A stretch of DNA of 48,833 nt from Verrucomicrobium sp. BvORR106 (GTDB lineage Bacteria; Verrucomicrobiota; Verrucomicrobiia; Verrucomicrobiales; Verrucomicrobiaceae), in NCBI RefSeq assembly GCF_000739655.1, contig NZ_BATR01000185.1:1-48833 (forward strand). The letters run 5' to 3'. A model generated the notes under the pieces. That model made no database searches and was not told the DNA's origin. It saw only the letters and a program-made list of their open reading frames with translations. The position numbers were made by a program, and so were the translations under genes. Numbering within the stretch: position 1 is the first letter of the stretch; every line of letters begins with the position of its first letter. Below, piece after piece: positions 1 to 9,194 of the stretch.

Positions 1-349
1 CCATCGGCCGGGTTACCTTTTCCCTGATGGCATTGGGCTAAAGGGGGGTGACTACGGGGGGATTCAGCCACGGGAAGAGGTGTATCCAGTTGGAAGCAGA
101 AGGCCTCAACGTGGCAGTCCCCGGTAACACGCATCTCAAGTGCCAGGGGCAGCCTCTTGTCCTGGAATTCAAGTTTCCCCTATTGCAAGGCTCGATCGCA
201 CATGCCCCTCCTCCGGCCATTGCTTGCACCACCGCACCGTAGTTTCAGCTGAATGTAGCTCCTCTGCCTACAAATCTCCAGCACCTCGCAGACAATCGCG
301 ACGCCCTGCGCCATGCCGGAAGGTTGCCTGTGGTTGTCTTGAGGGACCA
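1..349. other. Gene-free stretch downstream of the glycan operon
   Basis: No convincing gene is seen on either strand here. The short open frames have no recognisable domain and low-quality composition. The last gene of the minus-strand glycan operon ends at 350, so this is its 3' flank, but I see no stem followed by a T-run on the minus strand that would serve as an obvious terminator. The operon may continue to the left of the window. Confidence 0.5.
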
Positions 350-1987
350 TCACTTTCTCGGGGCCATGTTGTCTTTCACAGCTTTAGTACGGGCGTCAAT
401 CTTTCCTATCTTCTCCCCAATGGCTTTGACCTTGCTGTTGAGGTTGTGCTGTTTGTCACCCAGCCACCGCATCGTCGCCGCCTGAGCCAGCACGTGCCCG
501 AGCCCCAGCCGTCCCAAGCGAAGATCCTCCCGCAGGGCTTCATTGATCAATCTGCCCTCGTGAAATTTATGGTGCCGCACTTCTGCCACCTGCGAATTGG
601 CCTCGGACGTGTCCGTGTTGGAAGGACGGAAGTGATAGTAGGTGAGCACTTCCGGCAGAACCGATATCTCGAAGTTCTGAACAAAACGCAGATTGAAGTG
701 CCAGTCCTCCAGCACGGGATAATCCTCTGGATAGCCGCCAATCTCCGCGATTACCTCGCGCTCGTAGACAAACGCGTGCGTACAGAAGCAGTTGACCATT
801 GAGAGTTTCGCCAACGTGACGTTGTGGAGGTCGTCATTCAAAGGGCGCTCCCCCAGCTTCCGAAGTCCGTCCTCCACCGAAGTTTCCTCAATGCAGGTGG
901 TTCGACAGACGATCCCTCGAACGGTCGGATGAGGCTTGTCATCTACCAGCCCGGCAACCATCTTTGAAAGGAATTCTGGAGCCCAGGTATCATCATCGTC
1001 CAGCAAGGTGATCAACGGATTTGAGCCTGCCCGAATGCCAGTGTTGATGGGAACGCCCCGCATGCGAGGCTGGTTGCTGACAAAAGGAACGTAGGTGACG
1101 CGATCACGAAGCTCCCGCTTGTACTTCTCAAGCAACGCCGGCACTTCCGCCGTGTTGCCACCGTCCACGAGCACCCAGGTCCAGTTCTCGTACGTCTGGT
1201 CCAAGATGCTCTTCAGGGCGCGTTCCAGAAGGATGGGCCTTTGGAAAGTACGCGTGATGATGTCCACACCGGGCTGTGCCTGAGACCGCCTGGATGCCAG
1301 GTCTGCGCGGAGAGTTGCACCGTCCGTCGAGCTCGCTTCTCTCGCTGGAGGACCAAGCCTGGCCACGTCCATGGCCCCAGCCACAAGAAACAGAGGCTCC
1401 GCATGCACGGGGAAGGTTCCAGCGCCATCGGCATCCTGAGCAGTTCCCTGCCCGGCATCACTCCAGGTCTCCCACAATCTTGCGAACTCGGGGTGGCTGG
1501 TGTCGAACACGGCGGTTCCCGGAAACTTCGCCCCCGGAGCCGCAGCCTCCACCCGGGAGGCCATCTTGTCCCCTCCCACTTCTGGCACCGCGATATGAAA
1601 GCCCCCGGCAATACCGGGAACGCCCAGCCGATCCACCTCTCTTACGAGGGTGGAGTAGGCATGTTCATAGGGGTAGACCCCGGGGCGGATCAGCGCTACA
1701 AAACGCCCGCTCGCCAAAGAGCTGACATCCGGGCAATCCTGGAGGCCGCCGGACTCGAGCACCTCATGCAAAACCACGCGTGTCTTTCCTCCGGGGAAAT
1801 GCCTCGCGAAGAGTTCCCGCGCTCGTTCAATCGACTGGCCCTCTACTCCAATCACCACTTCGTCGATGTCATAAAGACTGCCGGACAGGGCGAACAAAGT
1901 GCGGTCGAGGAGTTTGAATCCCACCTGGGAATCTGACGCCTGCCAGACGACGATGGAAAGCTTGTGGTTGGAAGTTCTGGCTACCAT
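350..1987 (-). CDS. Glycosyltransferase family 2, two-part protein
   Basis: Predicted cytoplasmic or membrane-associated sugar transferase of 545 residues, last gene of the glycan operon. The C-terminal half (from about residue 241, IITRTFQRP) is a standard GT-A fold: it has the donor-binding start, the acidic metal motif LLDDDDTW at 328-335, and a later HAFVYER/GGYPEDYPVLEDWHF segment typical of the acceptor side. Residues 10-210 look like a second, decayed GT-A-like unit (SIVVWQASDS start, EVVIGVEG strand) with no DxD motif visible, so it is probably not catalytic. The C-terminus is lysine-rich and helical (about 505-545). The ATG at 1987 lies inside the end of the upstream gene (7-nt overlap), which suggests translational coupling. 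Donor and acceptor cannot be told from sequence. Confidence 0.88.
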   Translation of the reverse strand: MVARTSNHKLSIVVWQASDSQVGFKLLDRTLFALSGSLYDIDEVVIGVEGQSIERARELFARHFPGGKTRVVLHEVLESGGLQDCPDVSSLASGRFVALIRPGVYPYEHAYSTLVREVDRLGVPGIAGGFHIAVPEVGGDKMASRVEAAAPGAKFPGTAVFDTSHPEFARLWETWSDAGQGTAQDADGAGTFPVHAEPLFLVAGAMDVARLGPPAREASSTDGATLRADLASRRSQAQPGVDIITRTFQRPILLERALKSILDQTYENWTWVLVDGGNTAEVPALLEKYKRELRDRVTYVPFVSNQPRMRGVPINTGIRAGSNPLITLLDDDDTWAPEFLSKMVAGLVDDKPHPTVRGIVCRTTCIEETSVEDGLRKLGERPLNDDLHNVTLAKLSMVNCFCTHAFVYEREVIAEIGGYPEDYPVLEDWHFNLRFVQNFEISVLPEVLTYYHFRPSNTDTSEANSQVAEVRHHKFHEGRLINEALREDLRLGRLGLGHVLAQAATMRWLGDKQHNLNSKVKAIGEKIGKIDARTKAVKDNMAPRK

Positions 1988-4575
1988 CGTCTTGCTGCGA
2001 AAGTGAAGTGGTTTTTGAAATCGACTCTGGAATGAGGGACGTGTTTCGGCACATCTTCCAGATCTGGGAAGTTCCCGGTGTGCTCGTAGTGCCCGGCCTC
2101 GATGAGTTTGCGCTCACACTCCATCCTGAACCGTCTCGACTGCCACTTCGTTGCCAGGATGCGTCCGGACTCGAAGATCCATTTTTGTGACAGGGCATTG
2201 GGCTCCCGGCTTTGCACTCGATGCAGAAAGAGCGCCTCGGGATGCACGATGCACCTGTGGCCCATCTCCCACACCCGCCAGGACAGGTCCACGTCTTCAC
2301 AGTACATAAAGAACCGCTCGTCAAAGCCCCCTGTTGCCTCGTAAAGGGGCTTTGAAATCAAGAGACATGCCGCACTGCACCAGTTGGTATTGTGACTGGC
2401 AGCGTCATAGTCCTTCGGATGCTCCGCAGGAAACTGCAAGCCTTCGATCAAAGCCTCACCTTTCAATGTCGCCAGGATCCGATAGAAGCCCGCGAGCGCT
2501 TGCGGATGAATGTGCCCGTCAGGATTCAGGCACAAGTAGTGAGTGCCGTGATGCACCTGGAACGCATGCCTCATGAGGAAGTTATGCCCTGCGCCAAATC
2601 CGATGTTTGACGAGGTAGGGTGAAAGTGCGCATTCACGCGCGCACGGTCCGCCATCTCCTCCACGTCTGCTGCGTTCCAGCGGTGCGAGTTGTCAGTTAG
2701 AACAATGAGCGGAGGCAGATGCCCCTCGGCCTGCGCTTCCTCCACCGCCTTCCGCAGCGTGGTGAACAAATGGACCAGTTCCTCACGGTCTGTATGGAAC
2801 AAGATCACCCCCACGACAATCTGAGTTGAGCCCAACACCTTGGAACCATTCGACGAGGCTGGCGGCTCGGGCAAAGGGACCGACTGAGGAGGGAGTGGTG
2901 GTGCCTCAGACAGGAAGTAATCGCGAAGCCACCGGGCACCGAATTGGGGATGAGCCTCCGGCAGCTTGCCATCATTCAGCATCAGTTCATAGATGCTCCA
3001 CGGCGGCTCGGACTCCGCGTCCACTTCGGGATTGCTTTTCCGGAAGTGCAGCGGGTCAAAGAGAGGATGAAGGGACCAGCCGTTGTGCCATCCGATTTCA
3101 CGGTAGTGGCTCACCGCATCACTCGATGAGGAAAACACCCGCCCTGCGGCTTTGGAGTAATGCTTGAGGTCGGGCTTCAGCCGTTGTTTGACGGGGGGCT
3201 TTTTGCTTTGCCCCATCGCCTTTCGCACCTTGCCGAGCAGTTGCAGCAGCCCCGGCACAGTCTCTCCCGAGGTCTTCCAGTTCCTGTACCAGCGGGGTGA
3301 CAGGCGCTGGAGCAGATGCGCCCCTTCTTCAGCCGCATCCAGGTGCAGGGCGTTTGCCTTCTCATGGTTTGCCTCAGCTAGAGCCGTGGCACCTGCTGCC
3401 CCGGCACTCTCGATCGCTGCCCGGGAAGGATGCTTGCCCCCCCGGTCCACGGCACCCAGCAACCTCTGCACAAAGGTCTGGATGCCCGCCACCACGAAAG
3501 CCAGTGTCTTCTGAGTTTTTTCGAGCTCCTTTCGAGTGGATTGCAACCGGGCCTTGAGCTCCTCCCCCTGTCTCCTTGCCAGGTCGGCGGCAGGTGATTC
3601 CCACGGACGAGCATCGGCATGAGGGTCACACCCCATCGCTGTCAGGTCCGCGGTGGTCAGGCACTCCCGGGCTACGGTATCGAAGAGGGACTTCGTGGCC
3701 GGCTTCAACATGGACCGGTGACGATTCCAAAGGTCATTGAGATGGATGCCGTCCTTCTCAGCCAGGTCCCGCATCCGTTTGACCGTGAGCGCAGCTCCAG
3801 CTTTTTGGATCTCAGCCTGCTCCCTCGTCACCTGCGTGTCGTGCAGTCTCACATACACTGAAGGATAGGGCAGGAAGACCACCGGCTTTTTCTCCTTGGA
3901 AGCAACCAGGCCAAAGAGCGCACGATCAACCAGAAAGTTGGTCTCCTGCCACACCTCCAGGGAGTTCAGGAAACACGAGGTCTTCCCCACGAGGCTGGAA
4001 AGATGGTAGGGCGTGTAGATCCAGGACAGCATCAACACTTCCTTCCAGTCCAGTACCACAGGCCTGATGCCGTCACTGCCAGACAGCTCTGTCAGGATTG
4101 GGAAATTGAAGTAGAAGGGCGGCGCCACGCTCCTTTCGCCTTCAAGCCAAAGACTCGCAGACGCGACATACGCCGCATCAGGATTCGCTTCAAGAGCACC
4201 GAGCGAGCAGGAAAGATGCCCCGGATGCCACCAATCGTCGTCATGGAGAAACGCGAGCAAGGGCGAAGCCACTTGCGATATGGCAAAGTGCGCGTGTTGG
4301 CAAAAATCGGTATCCTTGGGAGCCTCAAGATAACGTATCGGCAGACCCGAAAACTCTCTGACCACCTCAGCAGCCAGGCCCTTGGCACCATTGTCAGAGA
4401 CCAAAACTTCACGCAACCGTCCCGCCAGAGCTTGTCCGCGCACAGATTCCAGTGCCGTACGCAGAAAGTGCGGGCGATCGTGTGCCAAAATCAATACGGT
4501 CAGGTCTTCGCAACTTGGCATTGCAGCAGGGATGTAGGTGGGGTGATGGATGTTGGATAGTTCTGTGTTAGGCAC
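1981..4575 (-). CDS. Bifunctional family 2 glycosyltransferase, two GT-A domains
   Basis: An 864-residue protein with two family 2 glycosyltransferase domains, one at each end. The N-terminal domain (about 24-230) starts LTVLILAHDRP and carries the acidic motif LHDDDWW at 110-116. The C-terminal domain (about 575-800) has VVGVILFHTDREE, the motif NPDGHIHP in place of a canonical DxD, and FMYCEDVDLSWR, which resembles rhamnosyl- and galactofuranosyl-type family 2 enzymes. Between them lies a coiled-coil stretch (about 330-370) and a segment (SHYREIGWHNGWSLHPLFDP) of a kind that recurs in large polysaccharide glycosyltransferases. Two active domains in one chain would suit addition of alternating residues of a repeating glycan. 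The start at MPNTELS is likely; MPSCEDL (residue 19) is an alternative. The gap to the upstream gene is 112 nt, the largest inside the operon. Confidence 0.88.
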   Translation of the reverse strand: MPNTELSNIHHPTYIPAAMPSCEDLTVLILAHDRPHFLRTALESVRGQALAGRLREVLVSDNGAKGLAAEVVREFSGLPIRYLEAPKDTDFCQHAHFAISQVASPLLAFLHDDDWWHPGHLSCSLGALEANPDAAYVASASLWLEGERSVAPPFYFNFPILTELSGSDGIRPVVLDWKEVLMLSWIYTPYHLSSLVGKTSCFLNSLEVWQETNFLVDRALFGLVASKEKKPVVFLPYPSVYVRLHDTQVTREQAEIQKAGAALTVKRMRDLAEKDGIHLNDLWNRHRSMLKPATKSLFDTVARECLTTADLTAMGCDPHADARPWESPAADLARRQGEELKARLQSTRKELEKTQKTLAFVVAGIQTFVQRLLGAVDRGGKHPSRAAIESAGAAGATALAEANHEKANALHLDAAEEGAHLLQRLSPRWYRNWKTSGETVPGLLQLLGKVRKAMGQSKKPPVKQRLKPDLKHYSKAAGRVFSSSSDAVSHYREIGWHNGWSLHPLFDPLHFRKSNPEVDAESEPPWSIYELMLNDGKLPEAHPQFGARWLRDYFLSEAPPLPPQSVPLPEPPASSNGSKVLGSTQIVVGVILFHTDREELVHLFTTLRKAVEEAQAEGHLPPLIVLTDNSHRWNAADVEEMADRARVNAHFHPTSSNIGFGAGHNFLMRHAFQVHHGTHYLCLNPDGHIHPQALAGFYRILATLKGEALIEGLQFPAEHPKDYDAASHNTNWCSAACLLISKPLYEATGGFDERFFMYCEDVDLSWRVWEMGHRCIVHPEALFLHRVQSREPNALSQKWIFESGRILATKWQSRRFRMECERKLIEAGHYEHTGNFPDLEDVPKHVPHSRVDFKNHFTFAARRW

Positions 4576-4687
4576 TGGGTCTTTGCTCTGGTGGACTCTT
4601 CAGGGGGGTGTCATCTTTACTGGCGAGGAGGCGGTGGGGCAAACTCCCCAATCTGGACCTCGCCTTCGGGATGCCCTTCAGCTACCA

Positions 4688-6163
4688 CTAAAAGGTTCCT
4701 CCCTCACCGGACAGTTTGTTTTTTCGGAGTCTGCCAAAGAGACGGCTGACCATGCTCTTTGACTTGTCAGGCTGGTTGGCCTTCACCACACGCAACTGGG
4801 TCCTCGCTTCCACGAGAAGCGCCTTCGCACGATCTCTCTCAGCGGCACGTCTGTCTGACTCCCGGCACCTCGCGTTGTATTGGGCACGGAGAGTTCGGTT
4901 TTCATCCAGAGAACTGAGAAGCCAGCGGAGGAAGTACTCCGCGGGAAGATTCATGGAGGAAAGCCCCTTCCCGCTGCTGCCATCCACCCGCGCTTGGAGC
5001 AGGGTATCCGCCAGTTGGGCCGCTTCATGCACGCCCTCCAATTTCATCGCGGAGGTATTCACCTGCACACTGGCCCCGTCAATCGTGTACTCCGGCAGGG
5101 CAAAACCCAGAGTCTTCTTCCAGCGGGAGATGTCCCCTGTTTCCAGAGCCCCTTCTATGATCCTCTCACACCCCATGTTCCTGCTGACACTTTGCAACGA
5201 CTGGAGATTCGACTTCTGATCACTCTCACTCCACTCGCCTCGTTGAAAATCCCGGTAGGCGAGCGCAATGAACTTGGGCCAGGGAATGGCGGGCTCACGC
5301 GGAAGCACCCCGGCCTCCTGCGCCATCAGAATCGTTTCCGCCACATGAATGTGTTCCGCACGGGAATCCCCGACCAGCGGATGAAACGCAATGTCCTTCT
5401 GTTCAATGTTGCTCTCCTCGAAGAACTCCTTGTCGCGCTCCCTGTCTCCGTGAGCATGCTGGGCACTGTATCCAATGCTCTTTGCGGACACCCCGGGACA
5501 CGCGAATCCCGGATCCACGTGCACATAGTTGTCTGTGTAAGCCAGGCAGGCCAGCGTGAGGAAGACAGGCGGCGTCCGGCAGGGGATCAAGCGCCCGGTT
5601 GCCTCCCGCACCCTATCCAGCAGGCTCGTGTGCATCCACGCACATCCATAGGGATACGGCAGATCTGTTACCCGGCAGTCCGCATTCAGGAGCTTCGACA
5701 GCCCAGCCTGTGAGTCCCTGAGCTCCATGCGGCACCCTTGATCAATCAGGTTGAGCTGACCAGCCTCCTTGCCCCCTGCATTGGGGTAGAAGTAGATAAG
5801 CCCCGCTGTGCTGGAGAGGACTTTCACCCCGGGATGGTGACCGAGTGCCGTCCTCGCACGCTGCATGCAATGGGGCAACAACGCATCGTCCGCACCCAGC
5901 ACCATCACAAAGCCGGGCTTGGCATGACTGAGGGCGAACTCCCAGTGCGTGGCCTGCCCCAGCCGACGACTGGGGCGAACGACTCTTAGCCTCGGCTCCG
6001 TCTTCTGGAACTCGACAAGCACTTGAGCCGTGTCATCAACACTCAAGTTGTCGCTGACCAGGATTTCAAAGTCGTCGCCTCCTTGAACCGTACAAGATTG
6101 CAGGGTGTGGACCAGGGTCTCAGCCCGGTCCAGCGTGGGGATCACAACAGTAAACATGGACAT
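4688..6163 (-). CDS. Glycosyltransferase family 2 with C-terminal coiled coil
   Basis: A 491-residue protein with an N-terminal GT-A domain: FTVVIPTLDRAETL at the start, DFEILVSDN at 31-39, and LGADDALLP at 89-97 as the acidic metal-binding loop. A middle region of unknown function (about 270-400) follows. The C-terminal 60 residues (RRAAERDRAKALL onward) are predicted coiled coil ending in a basic amphipathic tail (MVSRLFGRLRKNK). It is clearly paralogous to the next two upstream genes: all three share the GT domain, a GDR...FFEE-type loop and the RRAxERDxAK tail. The three probably arose by tandem duplication and then diverged. It is 19 nt downstream of its neighbour in the same operon. Confidence 0.88.
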   Translation of the reverse strand: MSMFTVVIPTLDRAETLVHTLQSCTVQGGDDFEILVSDNLSVDDTAQVLVEFQKTEPRLRVVRPSRRLGQATHWEFALSHAKPGFVMVLGADDALLPHCMQRARTALGHHPGVKVLSSTAGLIYFYPNAGGKEAGQLNLIDQGCRMELRDSQAGLSKLLNADCRVTDLPYPYGCAWMHTSLLDRVREATGRLIPCRTPPVFLTLACLAYTDNYVHVDPGFACPGVSAKSIGYSAQHAHGDRERDKEFFEESNIEQKDIAFHPLVGDSRAEHIHVAETILMAQEAGVLPREPAIPWPKFIALAYRDFQRGEWSESDQKSNLQSLQSVSRNMGCERIIEGALETGDISRWKKTLGFALPEYTIDGASVQVNTSAMKLEGVHEAAQLADTLLQARVDGSSGKGLSSMNLPAEYFLRWLLSSLDENRTLRAQYNARCRESDRRAAERDRAKALLVEARTQLRVVKANQPDKSKSMVSRLFGRLRKNKLSGEGGTF

Positions 6164-6182
6164 GATGCGAGTCGTAGGATGC

Positions 6183-7646
6183 CTATTTCATCTTCTCCTT
6201 CCGCAAGCGGTCGATCTGCTCACGGTACTCCCTGCTTTTGGCTTTGGCCTTGTCCCTCTCCTGCGCACGTCGCGCCGATTCCGCACGCAATCGCGTGATC
6301 AGACTCGCAGACTCCTGCAGCTCTAGTTGCAACTCGACATTTTTCACGACCACAGCACGAAGCAGCAGGTGGGGGTCAGCATCCGCAGCAGGTGCCATCC
6401 GCTTCATGCGATGCTCAATCACTCGCGTGATCGCCTTGGCCGGCACAGCATTGTCCGGGCTCGCACATTGGAGAAGGTCTTCTGCCAGCGCCGCCACTTC
6501 ATCCACCCCTCGAACCTGCAAAGGCCGGGTGTCCAAGACAAGATCGATGGGGTAACGGGGCCAGTCGATCAGCCAGTCAGTGGACGCTTCCCAATCCCTG
6601 ATGGACCTGAAGCTGCTGGACTGCTGCAACACCTCTTCGCAGCCCATGGTTTGCGCGAGCCTACGGAGAGCCGCTTCGTTTTCGGCCGTTTCTTCCGGAG
6701 ACCAATCCCAAGTGTGACATTCCACCCAGGCGCGGGCGATGAACTTCTCCCAGGCGATGATCGTGTCCGGTGGGAGCAGGCCTTTCTCCTTTGCCTGGAG
6801 CAGCACCTCGCCCACCAGGACGGGAAGGGATCGCGAGTAGTTCACTTTCTCGTGAAGCGTGATCTCATTCTCGGCATAGAACTGGTCTTCCAGCGCACGG
6901 TCGCCGCGAGGTTGCGTCGTGGCGCTGCCATTGCTTGAAGCCGAGTATCCACCGAGTCCGAATCCGGGATACACCGAAAGGTAGGACTCGGTCACAGCCG
7001 CCACTGCCACTGCGAGAAACAGGTCAGGCATGGGAGAATGGATGAGCCGGCCGGTTTTGGAGATGATCCGCTGAAACACCTCCGTCTTCACCCAGCTCTG
7101 CTGATAAGGGAACGGCAGCTGGGTGATTTCAGCCTTCGCCCCCGCTACCTGCCGCAGCCATTGGTGCGATTGTCGCACCTCACTCTCCTGCCGCAAGACC
7201 ATGAAGAGCTTGCCCGCATTCGGCGACTGCGAATCGTCGTAGTAGTAGGCAGGGCAGGGATAGCTGTGCAGCACCTCGATTTCGGGATGGGCATGGAGTG
7301 CCGCACGAGCTCGCTTCATACAGCCTGGCAGCAGGGCATCATCCGAGCCCAGGAGCATGGCGTACTGCCCCTCTGGCTGAGTCGTCAGGCAATACTCCCA
7401 GTGGGCCGCGAGCGACATTCTGTGGGGCGGCTGTTGGTAGGTGATGCGGCCATCCTTCTCCGCCAGTTGCTTCACCAGTTCTCGCGTGCCATCGGTGCTG
7501 TAGTTGTCACTGACGACGATCCGGAGATGGTCATCGTCCTGTGCCATGCAGGAGCGGATCGTCTGCTCCAGAGTCTGGCAGCGATTGCTCGTGGGGATGA
7601 TAACGGAGAAGCGGGTCATCTTGGTTTCACCGGGTCGGGTGTTCAC
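6183..7646 (-). CDS. Glycosyltransferase family 2 with C-terminal coiled coil (second paralogue)
   Basis: A 487-residue family 2 glycosyltransferase. The GT-A domain opens with FSVIIPTSNRCQTL and has HLRIVVSDNYSTDG and the acidic loop LLGSDDALLP. The tail carries RRAQERDKAKAKSREY and ends in a lysine-rich helix. A GTG start at 7646 overlaps the upstream stop codon (GTGA, 4 nt), the classic arrangement for coupled translation. An ATG at 7619 (MTRFSVIIP) would give a tighter N-terminus and is a realistic alternative. Same family as the genes on both sides; donor sugar unknown. Confidence 0.88.
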   Translation of the reverse strand: MNTRPGETKMTRFSVIIPTSNRCQTLEQTIRSCMAQDDDHLRIVVSDNYSTDGTRELVKQLAEKDGRITYQQPPHRMSLAAHWEYCLTTQPEGQYAMLLGSDDALLPGCMKRARAALHAHPEIEVLHSYPCPAYYYDDSQSPNAGKLFMVLRQESEVRQSHQWLRQVAGAKAEITQLPFPYQQSWVKTEVFQRIISKTGRLIHSPMPDLFLAVAVAAVTESYLSVYPGFGLGGYSASSNGSATTQPRGDRALEDQFYAENEITLHEKVNYSRSLPVLVGEVLLQAKEKGLLPPDTIIAWEKFIARAWVECHTWDWSPEETAENEAALRRLAQTMGCEEVLQQSSSFRSIRDWEASTDWLIDWPRYPIDLVLDTRPLQVRGVDEVAALAEDLLQCASPDNAVPAKAITRVIEHRMKRMAPAADADPHLLLRAVVVKNVELQLELQESASLITRLRAESARRAQERDKAKAKSREYREQIDRLRKEKMK

Positions 7647-9130
7647 ATGCCTCCGCGAAACACTCGTTTGATCCAGCCTCCCTTGGGCGGTCGTTGCTGG
7701 TCTCCCAGGCTCGCCTTCAGGCCCGACACTTCCTTGCGCAGCGCCTGGACCTGGGACTTCGCCCGATCTCTTTCGGCGGCACGCCGATTGGATTCTGCGG
7801 TTCGTTTCCCAAGTTCTTGCTGCAGCCCCAAGACCATCTTTGCCATGGAGGACACACCTTCCAGCACTTCAACCGTAGTGGTATTGTACGCGGGATTCTC
7901 GCTGGCCGCAGAAACCATGCGAGGGGCGGTGTGAGGCTGGAGATCTGCTAGAAGCAATCCGGCGATCTGTGACGCACCGAGAACGTCCCGGACCCCCAGC
8001 GGGCGGAGGTCGAGCGTCAGCAGGGGTGGCGGGCAGTAGGTGCGAGTCTGTTCAAAGGGAAGGGCCGCCTGCCATTCCGCGAGGTCGGGATGTTCAAGCG
8101 CAAGCTTCATGATGTGCTCGCAGCCCAGGTGCTGGGACGCCTTCACCAGATGCGTCACGTTCAACTCCCGATCCGCTGGACTCCAGTCTCCAGAGGCCAG
8201 CTCACGGTGCGCATTGGCCACCAGACGATCCCAACTGATGTTCACATCCGACGGCAGAAGACCGTGATCACGCATGGTCAGGAGCGTCTCAGCCACATGC
8301 ATGTGCTCTGAGCGGGAGCTACCAATGAAAGGATGGAAGGGAACATCCTTGAGCTCGATGCCCGTCTCCTCGAAGTACTGCAGGTCCTTCTGGCGGTCTC
8401 CAGAAGGGCTGTGCACACTGACTCCGATGCTGTTAGCCGAGGCCGCGGGGCATCCGAATCCCGGGACAACACAGAGATACGTTTCACAGGAAAGGGCCGC
8501 AATGACCGCCAGAAAGACGGGCGGGGTCCGGCACGGGATCATCGAGCCCGTTTTTTCCTCTACCCTGCGCATGATCGCTATGTCCATCCAGGCCATGCCG
8601 TACGCGAAGGGAAGATCCAGCACGGACCCCTGGCCTTCAAAAAGCCGCTTCAGCCACTCTTCTGAGATCCTCGTCTCCGTGAGGGGCTGGAGAGAAAGGG
8701 TCAGATGCCCGGCATGCGCATTGCCCACCTCCGGATAGGTGTACATGGGAGGATACACTCCGTGAAAGGCCCGAATCTCGGGATGAAGTGCCGTCAGTTC
8801 ACGCACTCGGGACACACTCTGAGGCAGAAGCGCATCATCGGCTCCGAGGAGTATGAAATAACCGGTCTTCACCTGCCCAAGGGCAAATTCCCAATGCCGG
8901 GCCTGCCCCAGGCGGCGGGGTGGCTGCACCATCTCGATCCGCGCATCCTCACGGGCGAAAGCTTCCGCGATGTTCCGGGATCCATCCTCGCTCAGGTTGT
9001 CACTGACGATGATTCTAATGTCATCCCCAAGCTGACTGGTGCAGGAGCGCAAGGTGGCCGCAAGCGTATCCGCGCGGTTGAGCACCGGGATGACGATGCT
9101 AAATCGAGGCTGGGGGTTGAGCGCGTCCAT
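7643..9130 (-). CDS. Glycosyltransferase family 2 with C-terminal coiled coil (third paralogue)
   Basis: A 495-residue family 2 glycosyltransferase, first of the five in the transcript. I chose the ATG at 9130 (MDALNPQPRFSIVIP) because the frame upstream opens only with a TTG. The GT-A domain has FSIVIPVLNRADTL, DIRIIVSDNLSEDG and LLGADDALLP. The C-terminus has RRAAERDRAKSQVQAL followed by a basic end (GWIKRVFRGGM), as in its two downstream paralogues. It follows the sugar-nucleotide genes with a gap of 64 nt, so it probably acts on the sugar those genes make, although this is inference from position only. Confidence 0.88.
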   Translation of the reverse strand: MDALNPQPRFSIVIPVLNRADTLAATLRSCTSQLGDDIRIIVSDNLSEDGSRNIAEAFAREDARIEMVQPPRRLGQARHWEFALGQVKTGYFILLGADDALLPQSVSRVRELTALHPEIRAFHGVYPPMYTYPEVGNAHAGHLTLSLQPLTETRISEEWLKRLFEGQGSVLDLPFAYGMAWMDIAIMRRVEEKTGSMIPCRTPPVFLAVIAALSCETYLCVVPGFGCPAASANSIGVSVHSPSGDRQKDLQYFEETGIELKDVPFHPFIGSSRSEHMHVAETLLTMRDHGLLPSDVNISWDRLVANAHRELASGDWSPADRELNVTHLVKASQHLGCEHIMKLALEHPDLAEWQAALPFEQTRTYCPPPLLTLDLRPLGVRDVLGASQIAGLLLADLQPHTAPRMVSAASENPAYNTTTVEVLEGVSSMAKMVLGLQQELGKRTAESNRRAAERDRAKSQVQALRKEVSGLKASLGDQQRPPKGGWIKRVFRGGM

Positions 9131-9194
9131 GGTGCAGGCAGTGCGGTCACACAAAGGCGCTGAAGACGATGACTGTGAAGAGTTCCATACGGAT

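Noticed and set aside
140-802. Open frame of 220 codons on the plus strand at the left edge
   Set aside because: Mostly antisense to the last glycosyltransferase gene and without any recognisable motif.
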